Source: Hyphobacterium marinum
GTDB lineage: Bacteria > Pseudomonadota > Alphaproteobacteria > Caulobacterales > Maricaulaceae
Direction: 5' to 3'
Assembly: GCF_036330325.1 (NCBI RefSeq)
Contig: NZ_JAZDRO010000007.1
Span: forward strand, 5,120 to 69,119
Length of the DNA stretch: 64,000 nt
The position numbers and the translations under genes are program-made. Below the pieces are notes generated by a model. That model did not search any database. It had not been told where the DNA came from and saw only the letters and a list, made by a program, of their open reading frames with translations. Every line of letters starts with the position of its first letter. The stretch's first letter is position 1. Below are positions 46,271-54,704 of the stretch, piece by piece.

Positions 46271-46518
46271 ATGACCGATGCCGAGTTTACAGGCCGCTAT
46301 GTCGCCCTGAAGCATGCCAGCTTCGTCGCGCTGGACCGTGATGCGAATTCCCATGTTACGCCGAGGAGCTGGCCAATGCTCTGGGCGGAATCGCGTACGA
46401 CGCGGCGTCGGTCGAGCGCAATTCGCGCCCGCCTGACGTCATGGCCCGCGAGCGGATCGCCGACTTTGACACGAATGGCGATGGCCGGCTCAGCGTCGCC
46501 GAGTTCGCCGCCAGTTAA
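46271..46518 (+). pseudogene. EF-hand protein gene with a one-base frameshift
   Basis: From ATG 46271 the frame encodes a first EF-hand-like loop LDRDANSHVTP, then runs off into unrelated sequence. Shifting by one base at about 46361-46363 (CCGAGGAG; adding one G gives CCGGAGGAG) restores EELANALGGIAYD... and a second, canonical EF-hand DTNGDGRLSVAEF, ending at TAA 46516-46518. Together they make an ordinary two-EF-hand calcium-binding protein of about 82 residues. Upstream, TTG/ATG-led MAVVAAG-like sequence in another frame may be the remnant of a signal peptide. Sequencing error remains possible. Confidence 0.75.
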
Positions 46519-46542
46519 ACCAGCGCCATTTCAACGGGATAC

Positions 46543-46565
46543 GGCCACCGGTTCTGCCGGTGGCC
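46543..46565 (+). terminator. Strong hairpin after the EF-hand pseudogene
   Basis: GGCCACCGG and CCGGTGGCC pair perfectly around TTCTG, with a further ATACGG/CCGTAT outer pairing. Followed by ATTTCC, a poor T tract, so partly intrinsic at best. It separates the pseudogene from gyrA. Confidence 0.55.
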
Positions 46566-46751
46566 ATTTCCGTATCCGGTCTTTTCCAAGCTGCGTCCGG
46601 AGCGCCCCGCGCGTTTGCCCCGCAGGGCGCGGATTGGTAGGCTGCAAGCCAGTTTTTCCGGCGCGATTCCCGTCGCGCGACAGGCCGTGACGCAACCCGG
46701 TCCACCGGTGCGGCCAGACCCGAGACCAGACCCGAAAGACGAGGGGCTTCC

Positions 46752-49517
46752 TTGAGCGACGAAACCGACGAAATCACTGGCGGCCCCGGTCAACCGGATC
46801 GCCCGGACGGCCCGACGATCTCCATCGAGGAGGAGATGCGCTCCTCCTATCTTGATTACGCGATGAGCGTGATCGTCAGCCGCGCCATTCCCGATGCGCG
46901 GGACGGTCTGAAGCCTGTGCACCGGCGCATTCTCTACGCGATGCACGAGGGCGGCTACACGCACGACAAGCCCTACCGCAAGTGCGCCAACGTCGTCGGT
47001 GACGTGATGGGTCGCTATCACCCGCACGGTGACAGCGCGATCTACGACGCCCTTGTGCGGATGGCTCAGCCTTTCTCGATGAGCCTGGAACTGATCGACG
47101 GGCAGGGCAATTTCGGCTCGGTCGACGGCGACCCGGCCGCGGCGATGCGCTATACCGAGTGCCGAATGGACCCGGCGGCCGAAGCGCTGCTCGCGGACAT
47201 CGAGAAAAGCACGGTCGATTTCGAACCGACGTACGACTCCTCCCGCGAGGAGCCGCGTGTCTTGCCGGCGCGCTATCCCAACCTGCTCGTCAACGGGGCG
47301 GGTGGTATCGCGGTCGGCATGGCGACCAATATCCCGCCACACAATCTGGGCGAGATCGTCGATGCGACGCTCGCCATCATGGACAATCCGGAATTGACCG
47401 ATGCCGAACTGCTCGACATCGTGCCGGGACCGGACTTCCCGACCGGCGCATTGATTGTTGGCCGCGCCGGTTCACGACAGGGCCTGTCAACCGGGCGCGG
47501 CTCGGTCATCATGCGCGCCAAGGCGACGGTCGAGACCATTCGCAAGGACCGCGAGGCGATCATCGTTCACGCCATTCCCTTCCAGGTGAACAAGGCGACG
47601 ATGATCGAGAAGATCGCCGAACTGGTCCACGACAAGCGCGTGGAAGGCATTTCCGACCTGCGCGACGAATCTGACCGCTCGGGCATGCGCGTCGTCATCG
47701 AACTGAAGAAGGACGCCAATGCCGAGGTGATCCTCAACCAGCTTTACCGCTGGTCCCAGCTGCAGACGAGCTTTGGCATGAACATGCTGGCGCTGGTCGA
47801 CGGCCGGCCCCAGCAGATGGGGCTGCGCGGCTTCCTCGACGTCTTCCTTCGCTTCCGCGAGGAAGTCGTGGCCCGGCGTGCCAAACACGAACTGATGAAG
47901 GCGCGCGACCGCGCTCACGTCATTGTCGGTCTGGCGCTGGCGGTCGCGAATATCGACGAGGTCATCGCACTGATCCGGGCTGCACCGAACCCGGCGACGG
48001 CACGCGAACAGCTGATGGCGCGCGACTGGCCGGCCAAGGATGTCGCGCCTCTGGTACGCCTCGTTGCCGACCCGCGCTCGATGCTGGATGACAATGGCAA
48101 TCTGCGCCTGACCGAAGAGCAGGCGAAGGCCATTCTCGATCTGCGCCTGAACCGGTTGACCGGGCTGGGCCGGGACGAGCTCGGCAATGAGGCGCAAGGC
48201 CTGTCCGAGCAGATCCGCGACCTGCTGGACATTCTGCGGTCGCGCGCCCGCGTGCTCGACATCATCCGCGATGAGCTGCGTGAGGCGAAGGAAAAATTCG
48301 CTGTGCCGCGCCGCACCGAAATTCTCGACGTCGAACTGGAAGTCGAGGACGAGGACCTGATCGCGCGCGAAGACATGGTCGTGACCGTCACGCACGGTGG
48401 CTATGTCAAGCGCACCGCGCTTTCCGACTACCGGGCGCAGCGCCGGGGCGGCAAGGGCCGTTCGGGCATGTCGATGAAGGACGAGGATTTCGTTGCCTCG
48501 CTCTTCGTGGCCTCGACCCACGCGCCGCTTCTGTTCTTCTCGTCGGACGGCATGGTGTACAAGACCAAGACTTGGCGGCTGCCGCTTGGCGCGCCGAACA
48601 CGCGGGGCAAGGCGCTGGTCAACATGCTGCCGCTCGCCGAGGGCGAAATCATCACCTCGGTGATGGCGCTGCCCGAGGACGAGAGCGAGTGGGACAAGCT
48701 GGACGTGATGTTCGCGACGACGGCGGGCACGATCAGGCGCAACAAGCTGTCCGACTTCGTTCAGGTCAATCGCAATGGCAAGATCGCGATGAAGCTTGAG
48801 GGCGAGGACCGCATCGTCGGTGTCCGCATGTGCACCGAGGATGATGACGTCCTGCTGACCACCCACAATGGCCGCGCGATCCGCTTCCGGGCCACCGATG
48901 TGCGCGTCTTTGCAGGCCGATCGTCGATTGGCGTGCGCGGTGTGAAACTGGGCAAGAAGGACCACGTTATCTCGATGGCGATCCTGCGCCATGTCGAGAA
49001 TGATCCGGCCGAAGCCCGCGCCTATCTCAAACACGCCTCGGCCATGCGCCGGGCGGCGGGTGATGATGCCGCTGACGATGCGATTTCGATGGAAGAGGGC
49101 GATGAAGCAGCCTTGACGCCGGAACGGATCGCAGAGCTTGGTGCCGCCGAGGAGTTCGTTCTCACGGTGGCGGCCGACGGCATCGGCAAGCGGTCCTCGG
49201 CCTATGAATACCGCGTCATGAACCGGGGCGGGCAGGGCGTTGCCGCCCATGATCTCTCGCGCGGCGTACCGCTCTCGGCGAGTTTCCCGGTGGAAGACTC
49301 CGACCAGATCATGGCGGTCACCGATGGCGGGCAACTGATCCGCTTCCCGGTCGACACGGTGCGGATCGCGGGCCGGGCCACCAAGGGCGTCATGCTGCTG
49401 CGTATCGGCAAGGACGAGAATGTCGTCTCGGTCGTGCGTATCGAGGATTCCGGTGAGGAAGAGCCTGACGAGGCCGAGGGTGATACCAAAGTCGGCGAGG
49501 ATCCGTCTGAATCATGA
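46752..49517 (+). CDS. gyrA: DNA gyrase subunit A
   Basis: 921 residues from TTG 46752, with GAGGGG before it. Breakage-reunion domain with catalytic Y134 in AAMRYTECRM. The quinolone-determining stretch HPHGDSAIYD keeps Ser95 and Asp99 (E. coli 83 and 87), so no target-site resistance is visible. The GyrA-box QRRGGKG marks the DNA-wrapping C-terminal propeller (about 530-890), followed by an acidic tail. An insertion-like acidic segment (residues about 765-790, DDAADDAISMEEGDE) breaks the propeller. Supercoils DNA together with GyrB. Confidence 0.97.
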   Translation: MSDETDEITGGPGQPDRPDGPTISIEEEMRSSYLDYAMSVIVSRAIPDARDGLKPVHRRILYAMHEGGYTHDKPYRKCANVVGDVMGRYHPHGDSAIYDALVRMAQPFSMSLELIDGQGNFGSVDGDPAAAMRYTECRMDPAAEALLADIEKSTVDFEPTYDSSREEPRVLPARYPNLLVNGAGGIAVGMATNIPPHNLGEIVDATLAIMDNPELTDAELLDIVPGPDFPTGALIVGRAGSRQGLSTGRGSVIMRAKATVETIRKDREAIIVHAIPFQVNKATMIEKIAELVHDKRVEGISDLRDESDRSGMRVVIELKKDANAEVILNQLYRWSQLQTSFGMNMLALVDGRPQQMGLRGFLDVFLRFREEVVARRAKHELMKARDRAHVIVGLALAVANIDEVIALIRAAPNPATAREQLMARDWPAKDVAPLVRLVADPRSMLDDNGNLRLTEEQAKAILDLRLNRLTGLGRDELGNEAQGLSEQIRDLLDILRSRARVLDIIRDELREAKEKFAVPRRTEILDVELEVEDEDLIAREDMVVTVTHGGYVKRTALSDYRAQRRGGKGRSGMSMKDEDFVASLFVASTHAPLLFFSSDGMVYKTKTWRLPLGAPNTRGKALVNMLPLAEGEIITSVMALPEDESEWDKLDVMFATTAGTIRRNKLSDFVQVNRNGKIAMKLEGEDRIVGVRMCTEDDDVLLTTHNGRAIRFRATDVRVFAGRSSIGVRGVKLGKKDHVISMAILRHVENDPAEARAYLKHASAMRRAAGDDAADDAISMEEGDEAALTPERIAELGAAEEFVLTVAADGIGKRSSAYEYRVMNRGGQGVAAHDLSRGVPLSASFPVEDSDQIMAVTDGGQLIRFPVDTVRIAGRATKGVMLLRIGKDENVVSVVRIEDSGEEEPDEAEGDTKVGEDPSES

Positions 49518-49633
49518 ACGATCAGCCGGGGTCTGACATCGCCACGGGTGTCAAATCCCTGCCGTCATGGCATGGTGGACCTGTCGCCGCTTAATCCGTC
49601 GCGGCCTATCCCGAAGTTCCGCCTGGAGCAGTC

Positions 49634-50122
49634 ATGACCCTCACCGCGCTTTATCCCGGCACGTTCGACCCGCTGACCAATGGGCATGTCGACATCATCA
49701 AGCGCGCTGTGAAAATCGTCGACCGGCTGGTCATCGGTGTCGCGATCAACCGCGACAAGGGACCGCTTTTTTCCATCGACGAGCGGGTGGCCATGGTCCA
49801 GGCCGAAATGGCATCGCTGTCCGACCGCGCACAGATCGAGGTGCGCCCGTTTGAGAGCCTGCTGATGCATTTCGCCGAGGAAGTCGGGGCGCAGGTGATC
49901 GTGCGCGGCCTGCGGGCGGTGTCGGACTTCGAGTATGAATTCCAGATGGTCGGGATGAATCAGCGTCTCAATCCCGACATAGAAACAGTCTTTCTGATGG
50001 CCGATCCGCGCCACCAGGCCATCGCCTCGCGGCTGGTCAAGGAAATCGCCCGGCTGGGCGGCAATATCGACGGTTTCGTGCCCGCGGCCGTGCGGGAACA
50101 GTTGAAGGAGAAGTTCCGGTGA
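49634..50122 (+). CDS. coaD: Phosphopantetheine adenylyltransferase
   Basis: 162 residues. Penultimate step of coenzyme A synthesis. Nucleotidyl-transferase motif T/HxGH is YPGTFDPLTNGHVDII, then RGLRAVSDFEYEFQMVGMN and the C-terminal SRLVKEIARLGGNI. The stop overlaps the cyclophilin start (GTGA). Confidence 0.96.
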   Translation: MTLTALYPGTFDPLTNGHVDIIKRAVKIVDRLVIGVAINRDKGPLFSIDERVAMVQAEMASLSDRAQIEVRPFESLLMHFAEEVGAQVIVRGLRAVSDFEYEFQMVGMNQRLNPDIETVFLMADPRHQAIASRLVKEIARLGGNIDGFVPAAVREQLKEKFR

Positions 50123-51126
50123 AGAAATCCCTCTGGTTTGCGGGCGTCATGGCCCTGACCTTCGCGGCGACGGCGTGCGCCGACAATTCCGCGACTGAAG
50201 CCGAGACCACAAATGATGCGGCTCCGGCTGGCGAAGTGGCTGGTTCTGCGGCGTCGAGCGCAGCGGTCAATACCGCCGCTTCTGTCGTCCAGGAGGAAGC
50301 AAGTGAACCGGAAACCTCGGCTTTCGAATTCCCGGACGATGCCTGGCGGACGGTCGATCCGGAAGACATGCTGTATATCGAGACCGATCACGGCATGATC
50401 GTCATCGAGCTGGCTCCGGAATTCGCACCTCAGCACGTCGAGCGCATGACCACGCTGGCGCGGCAGAATTTCTATGACTACCTGGTCTGGCACCGCGTCA
50501 TCGATGGCTTCGTCGCGCAGGGCGGCGGCAGCCGGTCCAATCCCAATCATGGCACCGATTTGCCGAATGTTCCCGGCGAATTCACTACGCGCCGTGGTCC
50601 GGACATGCCGATCACCGAGCTGCAGCAACGCACGGTCAATCCGCGTCAGGACCCGCGCGAAGCTCCGGCCGGCTTCTGGAACGGATTCCCGGCGGGAACC
50701 GGGCCGATCGTCCAGGCCAGCATCACGGGCGACGGCCGGGTGCAATCCTGGCTGCTGCACTGCACCGGAGCGGCCGCCATGGCACGGACGAACGATCCCA
50801 ACAGCGCGGGCAGCCAGTTCTACATCACCCGCGGCAATGCCGAGCATCTCAATGCCCAGTATACGGTCTGGGGCCGGGTCCGGCACGGTCAGGACGCGGT
50901 CAACGCGATTGCCGTCGGAACGATGGGGCAGGATCTCGGCTTCTCGCCGGACACCATCGTTTCCATGCGGGTCGGCTCCGACCTGCCTGAAGACGAGCAA
51001 ATGACGATTGAGGTCGCGGACACCAATTCGGATGCCTTCGCGGCCTATCTCGACACACTGCGCAATGCGGACGGCAATCTGCCGGACGTTTGCGACATTC
51101 CTGTTCCCACACGCGTTACGGAGTAG
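50119..51126 (+). CDS. Exported cyclophilin-type peptidyl-prolyl isomerase
   Basis: 335 residues from GTG 50119. Signal peptide ending FAATAC, probably a lipoprotein, then an Ala/Ser/Glu linker (20-75). The cyclophilin domain covers about 85-300 (HGMIVIELAPEFAPQHV; HRVIDGFVAQGG; ARTNDPNSAGSQFYI; YTVWGRV). An extra loop of about 60 residues after NHGTDLPNVPGEF distinguishes it from the next gene. It should assist folding in the periplasm. The C-terminus adds about 35 residues with a Cys. Confidence 0.93.
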   Translation: MKKSLWFAGVMALTFAATACADNSATEAETTNDAAPAGEVAGSAASSAAVNTAASVVQEEASEPETSAFEFPDDAWRTVDPEDMLYIETDHGMIVIELAPEFAPQHVERMTTLARQNFYDYLVWHRVIDGFVAQGGGSRSNPNHGTDLPNVPGEFTTRRGPDMPITELQQRTVNPRQDPREAPAGFWNGFPAGTGPIVQASITGDGRVQSWLLHCTGAAAMARTNDPNSAGSQFYITRGNAEHLNAQYTVWGRVRHGQDAVNAIAVGTMGQDLGFSPDTIVSMRVGSDLPEDEQMTIEVADTNSDAFAAYLDTLRNADGNLPDVCDIPVPTRVTE

Positions 51127-51132
51127 CTTTAA

Positions 51133-51588
51133 ATGGCTGACCAGAATCTCGTTTTCACCCTTGATGGCGGCGACGTCACCATTCGGCTGCGCGACGATCT
51201 TGCGCCCAAACACACCGCGCGGATCGCCGAGCTGGCGAAGGACGGTTTCTATGACGGGCTGACCTTTCACCGGGTGATCGACGGGTTCGTCGCCCAGGGC
51301 GGCTGTCCGCAGGGCAATGGTACGGGCGGTACGGGCCAAAAGATCGACGCCGAGTTCAATTCCGCGCCGCACGTGCGCGGTGCGTGCTCGATGGCGCGGA
51401 CGTCCGATCCGAATTCGGCTGACTGCCAGTTCTTCATATGCCTCGATGAAGTGCCCTATCTCGACAACCAGTACACGGTTTGGGGCGAGGTCATTGACGG
51501 CATGGAGCATGTCGACGCGCTGCCCAAGGGCGAGCCGCCGGCCAGCCCGGGCGTGATCCAGTCGGCGCGCGTCGAAGACGCCGCCTGA
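51133..51588 (+). CDS. Cytoplasmic cyclophilin-type peptidyl-prolyl isomerase
   Basis: 151 residues, six bases after its exported paralogue. Compact cyclophilin: FTLDGGDVTIRLRDDLAPKHT, FHRVIDGFVAQGG, MARTSDPNSADCQFFI and YTVWGEVIDG. The Arg/Phe active-site residues are present, and the second block has Cys where Ser-Gln is usual (ADCQFF). No signal peptide. The exported/cytosolic pair mirrors ppiA/ppiB and is followed by queA-tgt. Confidence 0.94.
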   Translation: MADQNLVFTLDGGDVTIRLRDDLAPKHTARIAELAKDGFYDGLTFHRVIDGFVAQGGCPQGNGTGGTGQKIDAEFNSAPHVRGACSMARTSDPNSADCQFFICLDEVPYLDNQYTVWGEVIDGMEHVDALPKGEPPASPGVIQSARVEDAA

Positions 51589-51614
51589 AGAATCCGGCCG
51601 GACTCACAGGCGTC

Positions 51615-51672
51615 ATTCCCCGGCTCGTCAGGGGAATCTCTCTTCACGAGATCACCCGCATAAAGCGGGTGA
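51615..51672. repeat. Two-hairpin intergenic repeat after the cyclophilin pair
   Basis: ATTCCCC/GGGGAAT (51615-51637) and TCACCCGC/GCGGGTGA (about 51652-51672). The CGTCATTCCC start is common in alphaproteobacterial intergenic repeats. May terminate the coaD-ppi operon. Confidence 0.6.
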
Positions 51673-51700
51673 TGACGCGCTTAAATCGTCGGGGCTGTCC

Positions 51701-52306
51701 ATGAGCTTCATCCCGCCCCGCCTCCTTGAAGATCCGGTTCTCGCGGCGACACATGATTATGCGCTCGACCCGCTCGACGCCGGGACACTGGCGCGGGCGG
51801 GAGAGGCAGCCTGTGAACCCGGAGACGAGCCGGCCGCGCTGCGACGCCGGGCGGCGGGCCTGCTGGCGGTGGCGGGTGCGGCGCTCGCAGAAACACTGTC
51901 CGATCCGGAAGACTTTTACCTGACAATTGCCGCAGCCGGGTCGAACCGGCTCGCCGATGTCATGGCACGGCATGAGGACGCCCTGCCGGACCCGGAAGAG
52001 GCGGTCACCTTGAACGATGCGCAGATTGCCTCGGTGCAGCGGCTGATTGCCGAGACCTGGCGTGTCGTGACGGTTGCCGAAAGGTCTCTTGCCGATCTGA
52101 CGACGCCCGGCCTCACCGGGGCGGCGTTATGGGCCGAGCGCCGCGCTGCGGCGCATGTTCTCACCAGCCGGGCAATGGCGTCTGAAACGCTCATGGAGCT
52201 TCGCGGGGCGGGACGTTTTCCCGACACCGCCGGCACCTACGGCGAAGAGACGGTCGCGCGCGCGCACGAAATGCTGGTGGCGTGCGGATTGCCTATGGAG
52301 GTCTGA
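51701..52306 (+). CDS. Alpha-helical protein of unknown function
   Basis: 201 residues, ATG 51701. No signal peptide or membrane segment. Almost entirely Ala/Leu/Glu/Arg-rich helices; one RRRAAGLLAVAGAALAET segment looks like a helical hairpin. No family recognised. Single gene between two repeat clusters. Confidence 0.75.
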   Translation: MSFIPPRLLEDPVLAATHDYALDPLDAGTLARAGEAACEPGDEPAALRRRAAGLLAVAGAALAETLSDPEDFYLTIAAAGSNRLADVMARHEDALPDPEEAVTLNDAQIASVQRLIAETWRVVTVAERSLADLTTPGLTGAALWAERRAAAHVLTSRAMASETLMELRGAGRFPDTAGTYGEETVARAHEMLVACGLPMEV

Positions 52307-52350
52307 CGGGCTTTCGAGGGGCTAGAATAATCCGCCCAGGAAAACTCACG

Positions 52351-52545
52351 GGGGTTCCTGCGAAAGCAGGACTCCAGCAAGTGGCAAAACTGGGTCCCAG
52401 CCTGCGCTGGGACCGCGTGCTTTCCGGCCATGTGTTGAGGGCCCAGACTTGCGTCATGCCTTGGCTTGTCCGGGGCATCGATGGACCACAGGGCCTTACA
52501 GAATCGGCCTGAGGTCCCGGTTCGGGACTGCAGCCCGGCCGGGGC
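52351..52545. repeat. Cluster of intergenic palindromes
   Basis: Three hairpins in a gene-free stretch: CCTGC-GAAA-GCAGG (52357-52370), GGTCCCAGC-CTGC-GCTGGGACC (52393-52414) and GTCCCG-GTT-CGGGAC (52514-52528). The last part, with CGGCCGGGGCTTCAA, is related to the type-B repeats at 301 and 2449. Lies between convergent genes. Confidence 0.65.
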
Positions 52546-52546
52546 T

Positions 52547-53563
52547 TCAACTCACCTTCCACAATCGCACCATCACCGGACGGTGATCGGACCCGGTATT
52601 GGGGCCGCGTTCGACTGAAAGCGTCGTCCAGGCCTCACCGGCGAAGACATGGTCGATGCCGGTGAACATGGTAGGCAAGCGGAAACCGCCAAGACCAAAG
52701 CGCTGGCCGATCCCCTGCGACGGCCAAGTTGCCAGCAGGCGCGTGCGGCGTTCCAAGCCGAAATCCCGGTCCATGCGCGCCAGAGCCAGCGAGGGCGCGG
52801 CGGCATTGAAATCGCCCGCGACGATCATCGTATTTCGTTCGAATTGCCGGAGCTGTTCGGCGAGGTTCTGACGTTGCTCGTTCTGGACCGAGAGGGGGTC
52901 GGGCCAGGTCATGTGGACCGAGACCACGACGGCTGTCGTGCCGTCCTCGAGCCGGATTCGTGCCCAGGTCGAGGGCGGGAACTGGTGCCGCCACCATTCG
53001 TATTCTGCTGGGCGGGATGCAATCAGCAGATCCTGCATGCAGCCGGATTCCACGATCTCCAGCCGTGACAGGATGCGCGAGGAGTGGCGGGTGCATTCGG
53101 CCTCGAACGGGTAGACGGCCCGGAGCCGGTCCGTGACGTCTCCCGACTCGCCGAACGCCTCCTGAAGGGCGACGACATCGGCGTCCATTTCGATCAACAC
53201 GGCGGCGGCGCGGTTAGCGGCCTCGTTGCGGCCCCAGAGGTTATGGGTTGCGATGGTCAACGTCGTGATCGCGTCAGGATAGGGTGTCCGCCCATTGTCG
53301 GTAATGCTTCGCGCGACTTCCGGAGCGACGGGTCCGGAAATCGCGACCAGGGCGGCCAGGCAGATCAGCGCGGGTCGCCAGCGTCGCAGGATCAGGGTCA
53401 GGGCCAGCAAACCCAGAGCGGCAATGGCGATCAGCGCCCAGACCTGGCGGAAGAGATCAAACCCGGACCAGAGCGGCGCGAGCCAGACCAGGACGGCGAG
53501 CATAACCGATCCCGCGGCAGCGAGATTGGCGAGCGGCGATGGCGGGCGGGGCCGGAAGATCAT
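52547..53563 (-). CDS. Membrane-anchored endonuclease/exonuclease/phosphatase-family protein
   Basis: 338 residues from ATG 53563. Three hydrophobic segments (about 13-30, 38-58 and 63-80) then an EEP domain: THNLWGRNEA, DVVALQEAF, VSVHMTWPDP, VAGDFNAA, IDHVFAGEAW and GSDHRPVMV. All catalytic Asn, Glu, Asp and His positions are present. The domain should face the periplasm. Substrates of similar proteins range from nucleic acids to phospholipid head groups. Divergent from queA. Confidence 0.88.
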   Translation of the reverse strand: MIFRPRPPSPLANLAAAGSVMLAVLVWLAPLWSGFDLFRQVWALIAIAALGLLALTLILRRWRPALICLAALVAISGPVAPEVARSITDNGRTPYPDAITTLTIATHNLWGRNEAANRAAAVLIEMDADVVALQEAFGESGDVTDRLRAVYPFEAECTRHSSRILSRLEIVESGCMQDLLIASRPAEYEWWRHQFPPSTWARIRLEDGTTAVVVSVHMTWPDPLSVQNEQRQNLAEQLRQFERNTMIVAGDFNAAAPSLALARMDRDFGLERRTRLLATWPSQGIGQRFGLGGFRLPTMFTGIDHVFAGEAWTTLSVERGPNTGSDHRPVMVRLWKVS

Positions 53564-53645
53564 GACCGTTACCGGCCTCCTGCACTCAAGCGAAACACAC
53601 CGCCAAACTTGCCGCCCGGCATGGCGAAAGATAGACGGTCGCGCC

Positions 53646-54704
53646 ATGCGCGTCTCCGATTTTGATTTTGAGCTGCCCGAAGACCGGATCGCCCTGCGGC
53701 CTGCACGCCCGCGCGATGCCGCGCGCCTGCTGCATGTCGGCGCGGATGGCGCGCTCGGCGATTTTGGCATTCTGGATTTGCCTGGCCTGCTCCAGCCCGG
53801 CGATCTGATGGTGTTCAACGACACGCGGGTCATCCCGGCAGCCTTGAATGGTATCCGTCCGGCGCGCGCCGAAGGCGCGGGCGGGGATGTCGCGGTCGAG
53901 GTCAATCTGCACAAGCGCGAGAGCGCCGACACCTGGCACGCCTTTGCCCGGCCGGCCAAGCGGTTGCGCGACGGTGACAAAATCGCCTTTGGCGCGCTTA
54001 GCTGCACCGTCATTAGCAAGGCAGATGGTGGTGACGTCGCGCTGCGATTTGACCGCTCCGGCGCGGACCTGGACGCCGCCATCGCCGAGGCTGGCGCGCC
54101 GCCCCTGCCGCCCTACATCGCGCGTAAGCGGACGCCGGACGCGCAGGACACCGAAGATTATCAGACGACGTTCGCCCGGGCCGAAGGCTCTGTCGCGGCC
54201 CCGACAGCGGGCCTGCACTTTACCGACCGGCTGTTCGCGGCGCTCGACGCGCGCGGTGTAGAACGCACCCACGTCACGCTGCATGTCGGGGCGGGGACTT
54301 TCCTGCCGGTGAAGGCTGAGAACACGGTCGACCACGTCATGCATGCCGAGTGGTACGAGATTGGCGTGGAGGCCGCTCGCACCATCAACACGGCGAAGGC
54401 CGAGGGGCGGCGGGTGATCCCGGTCGGGACGACGGCGCTGCGCACGATCGAGAGTGCGGCCCGTGATGGCGCAGTCAAGGCCGAGGCGCGCGACACGTCG
54501 ATCTTCATCACGCCGGGCTATGACTTCCGGGTAACGGATGCCCTGCTGACCAATTTCCACCTGCCGAAGTCGACCCTGTTCATGCTGGTGAGTGCGCTCA
54601 GCACGCTGCCGCACATGCAGGCGGCCTATGCCCATGCCATCGCGAACGGCTATCGCTTCTATTCCTATGGCGACGCCTGCCTGATAGAGCGCGCCCATGA
54701 CTGA
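53646..54704 (+). CDS. queA: S-adenosylmethionine:tRNA ribosyltransferase-isomerase
   Basis: 352 residues from ATG 53646. Transfers the ribosyl part of SAM to preQ1 in tRNA, giving epoxyqueuosine. FDFELPEDRIALRPARPRDA, VFNDTRVIPA, LPPYIARKRTPDAQDTEDYQ, APTAGLHFTD and LTNFHLPKSTLFMLVSAL are characteristic. Overlaps tgt by eight bases. Confidence 0.96.
   Translation: MRVSDFDFELPEDRIALRPARPRDAARLLHVGADGALGDFGILDLPGLLQPGDLMVFNDTRVIPAALNGIRPARAEGAGGDVAVEVNLHKRESADTWHAFARPAKRLRDGDKIAFGALSCTVISKADGGDVALRFDRSGADLDAAIAEAGAPPLPPYIARKRTPDAQDTEDYQTTFARAEGSVAAPTAGLHFTDRLFAALDARGVERTHVTLHVGAGTFLPVKAENTVDHVMHAEWYEIGVEAARTINTAKAEGRRVIPVGTTALRTIESAARDGAVKAEARDTSIFITPGYDFRVTDALLTNFHLPKSTLFMLVSALSTLPHMQAAYAHAIANGYRFYSYGDACLIERAHD

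Noticed and set aside
46752..49517. Quinolone-resistance mutations in gyrA
   Set aside because: Ser95 and Asp99 (E. coli 83 and 87) are the sensitive residues.
53295..53645. N-terminal extension of queA back to 53295
   Set aside because: It overlaps the divergent EEP gene and lacks family similarity; MRVSDFDFELPEDRI at 53646 is the normal start.
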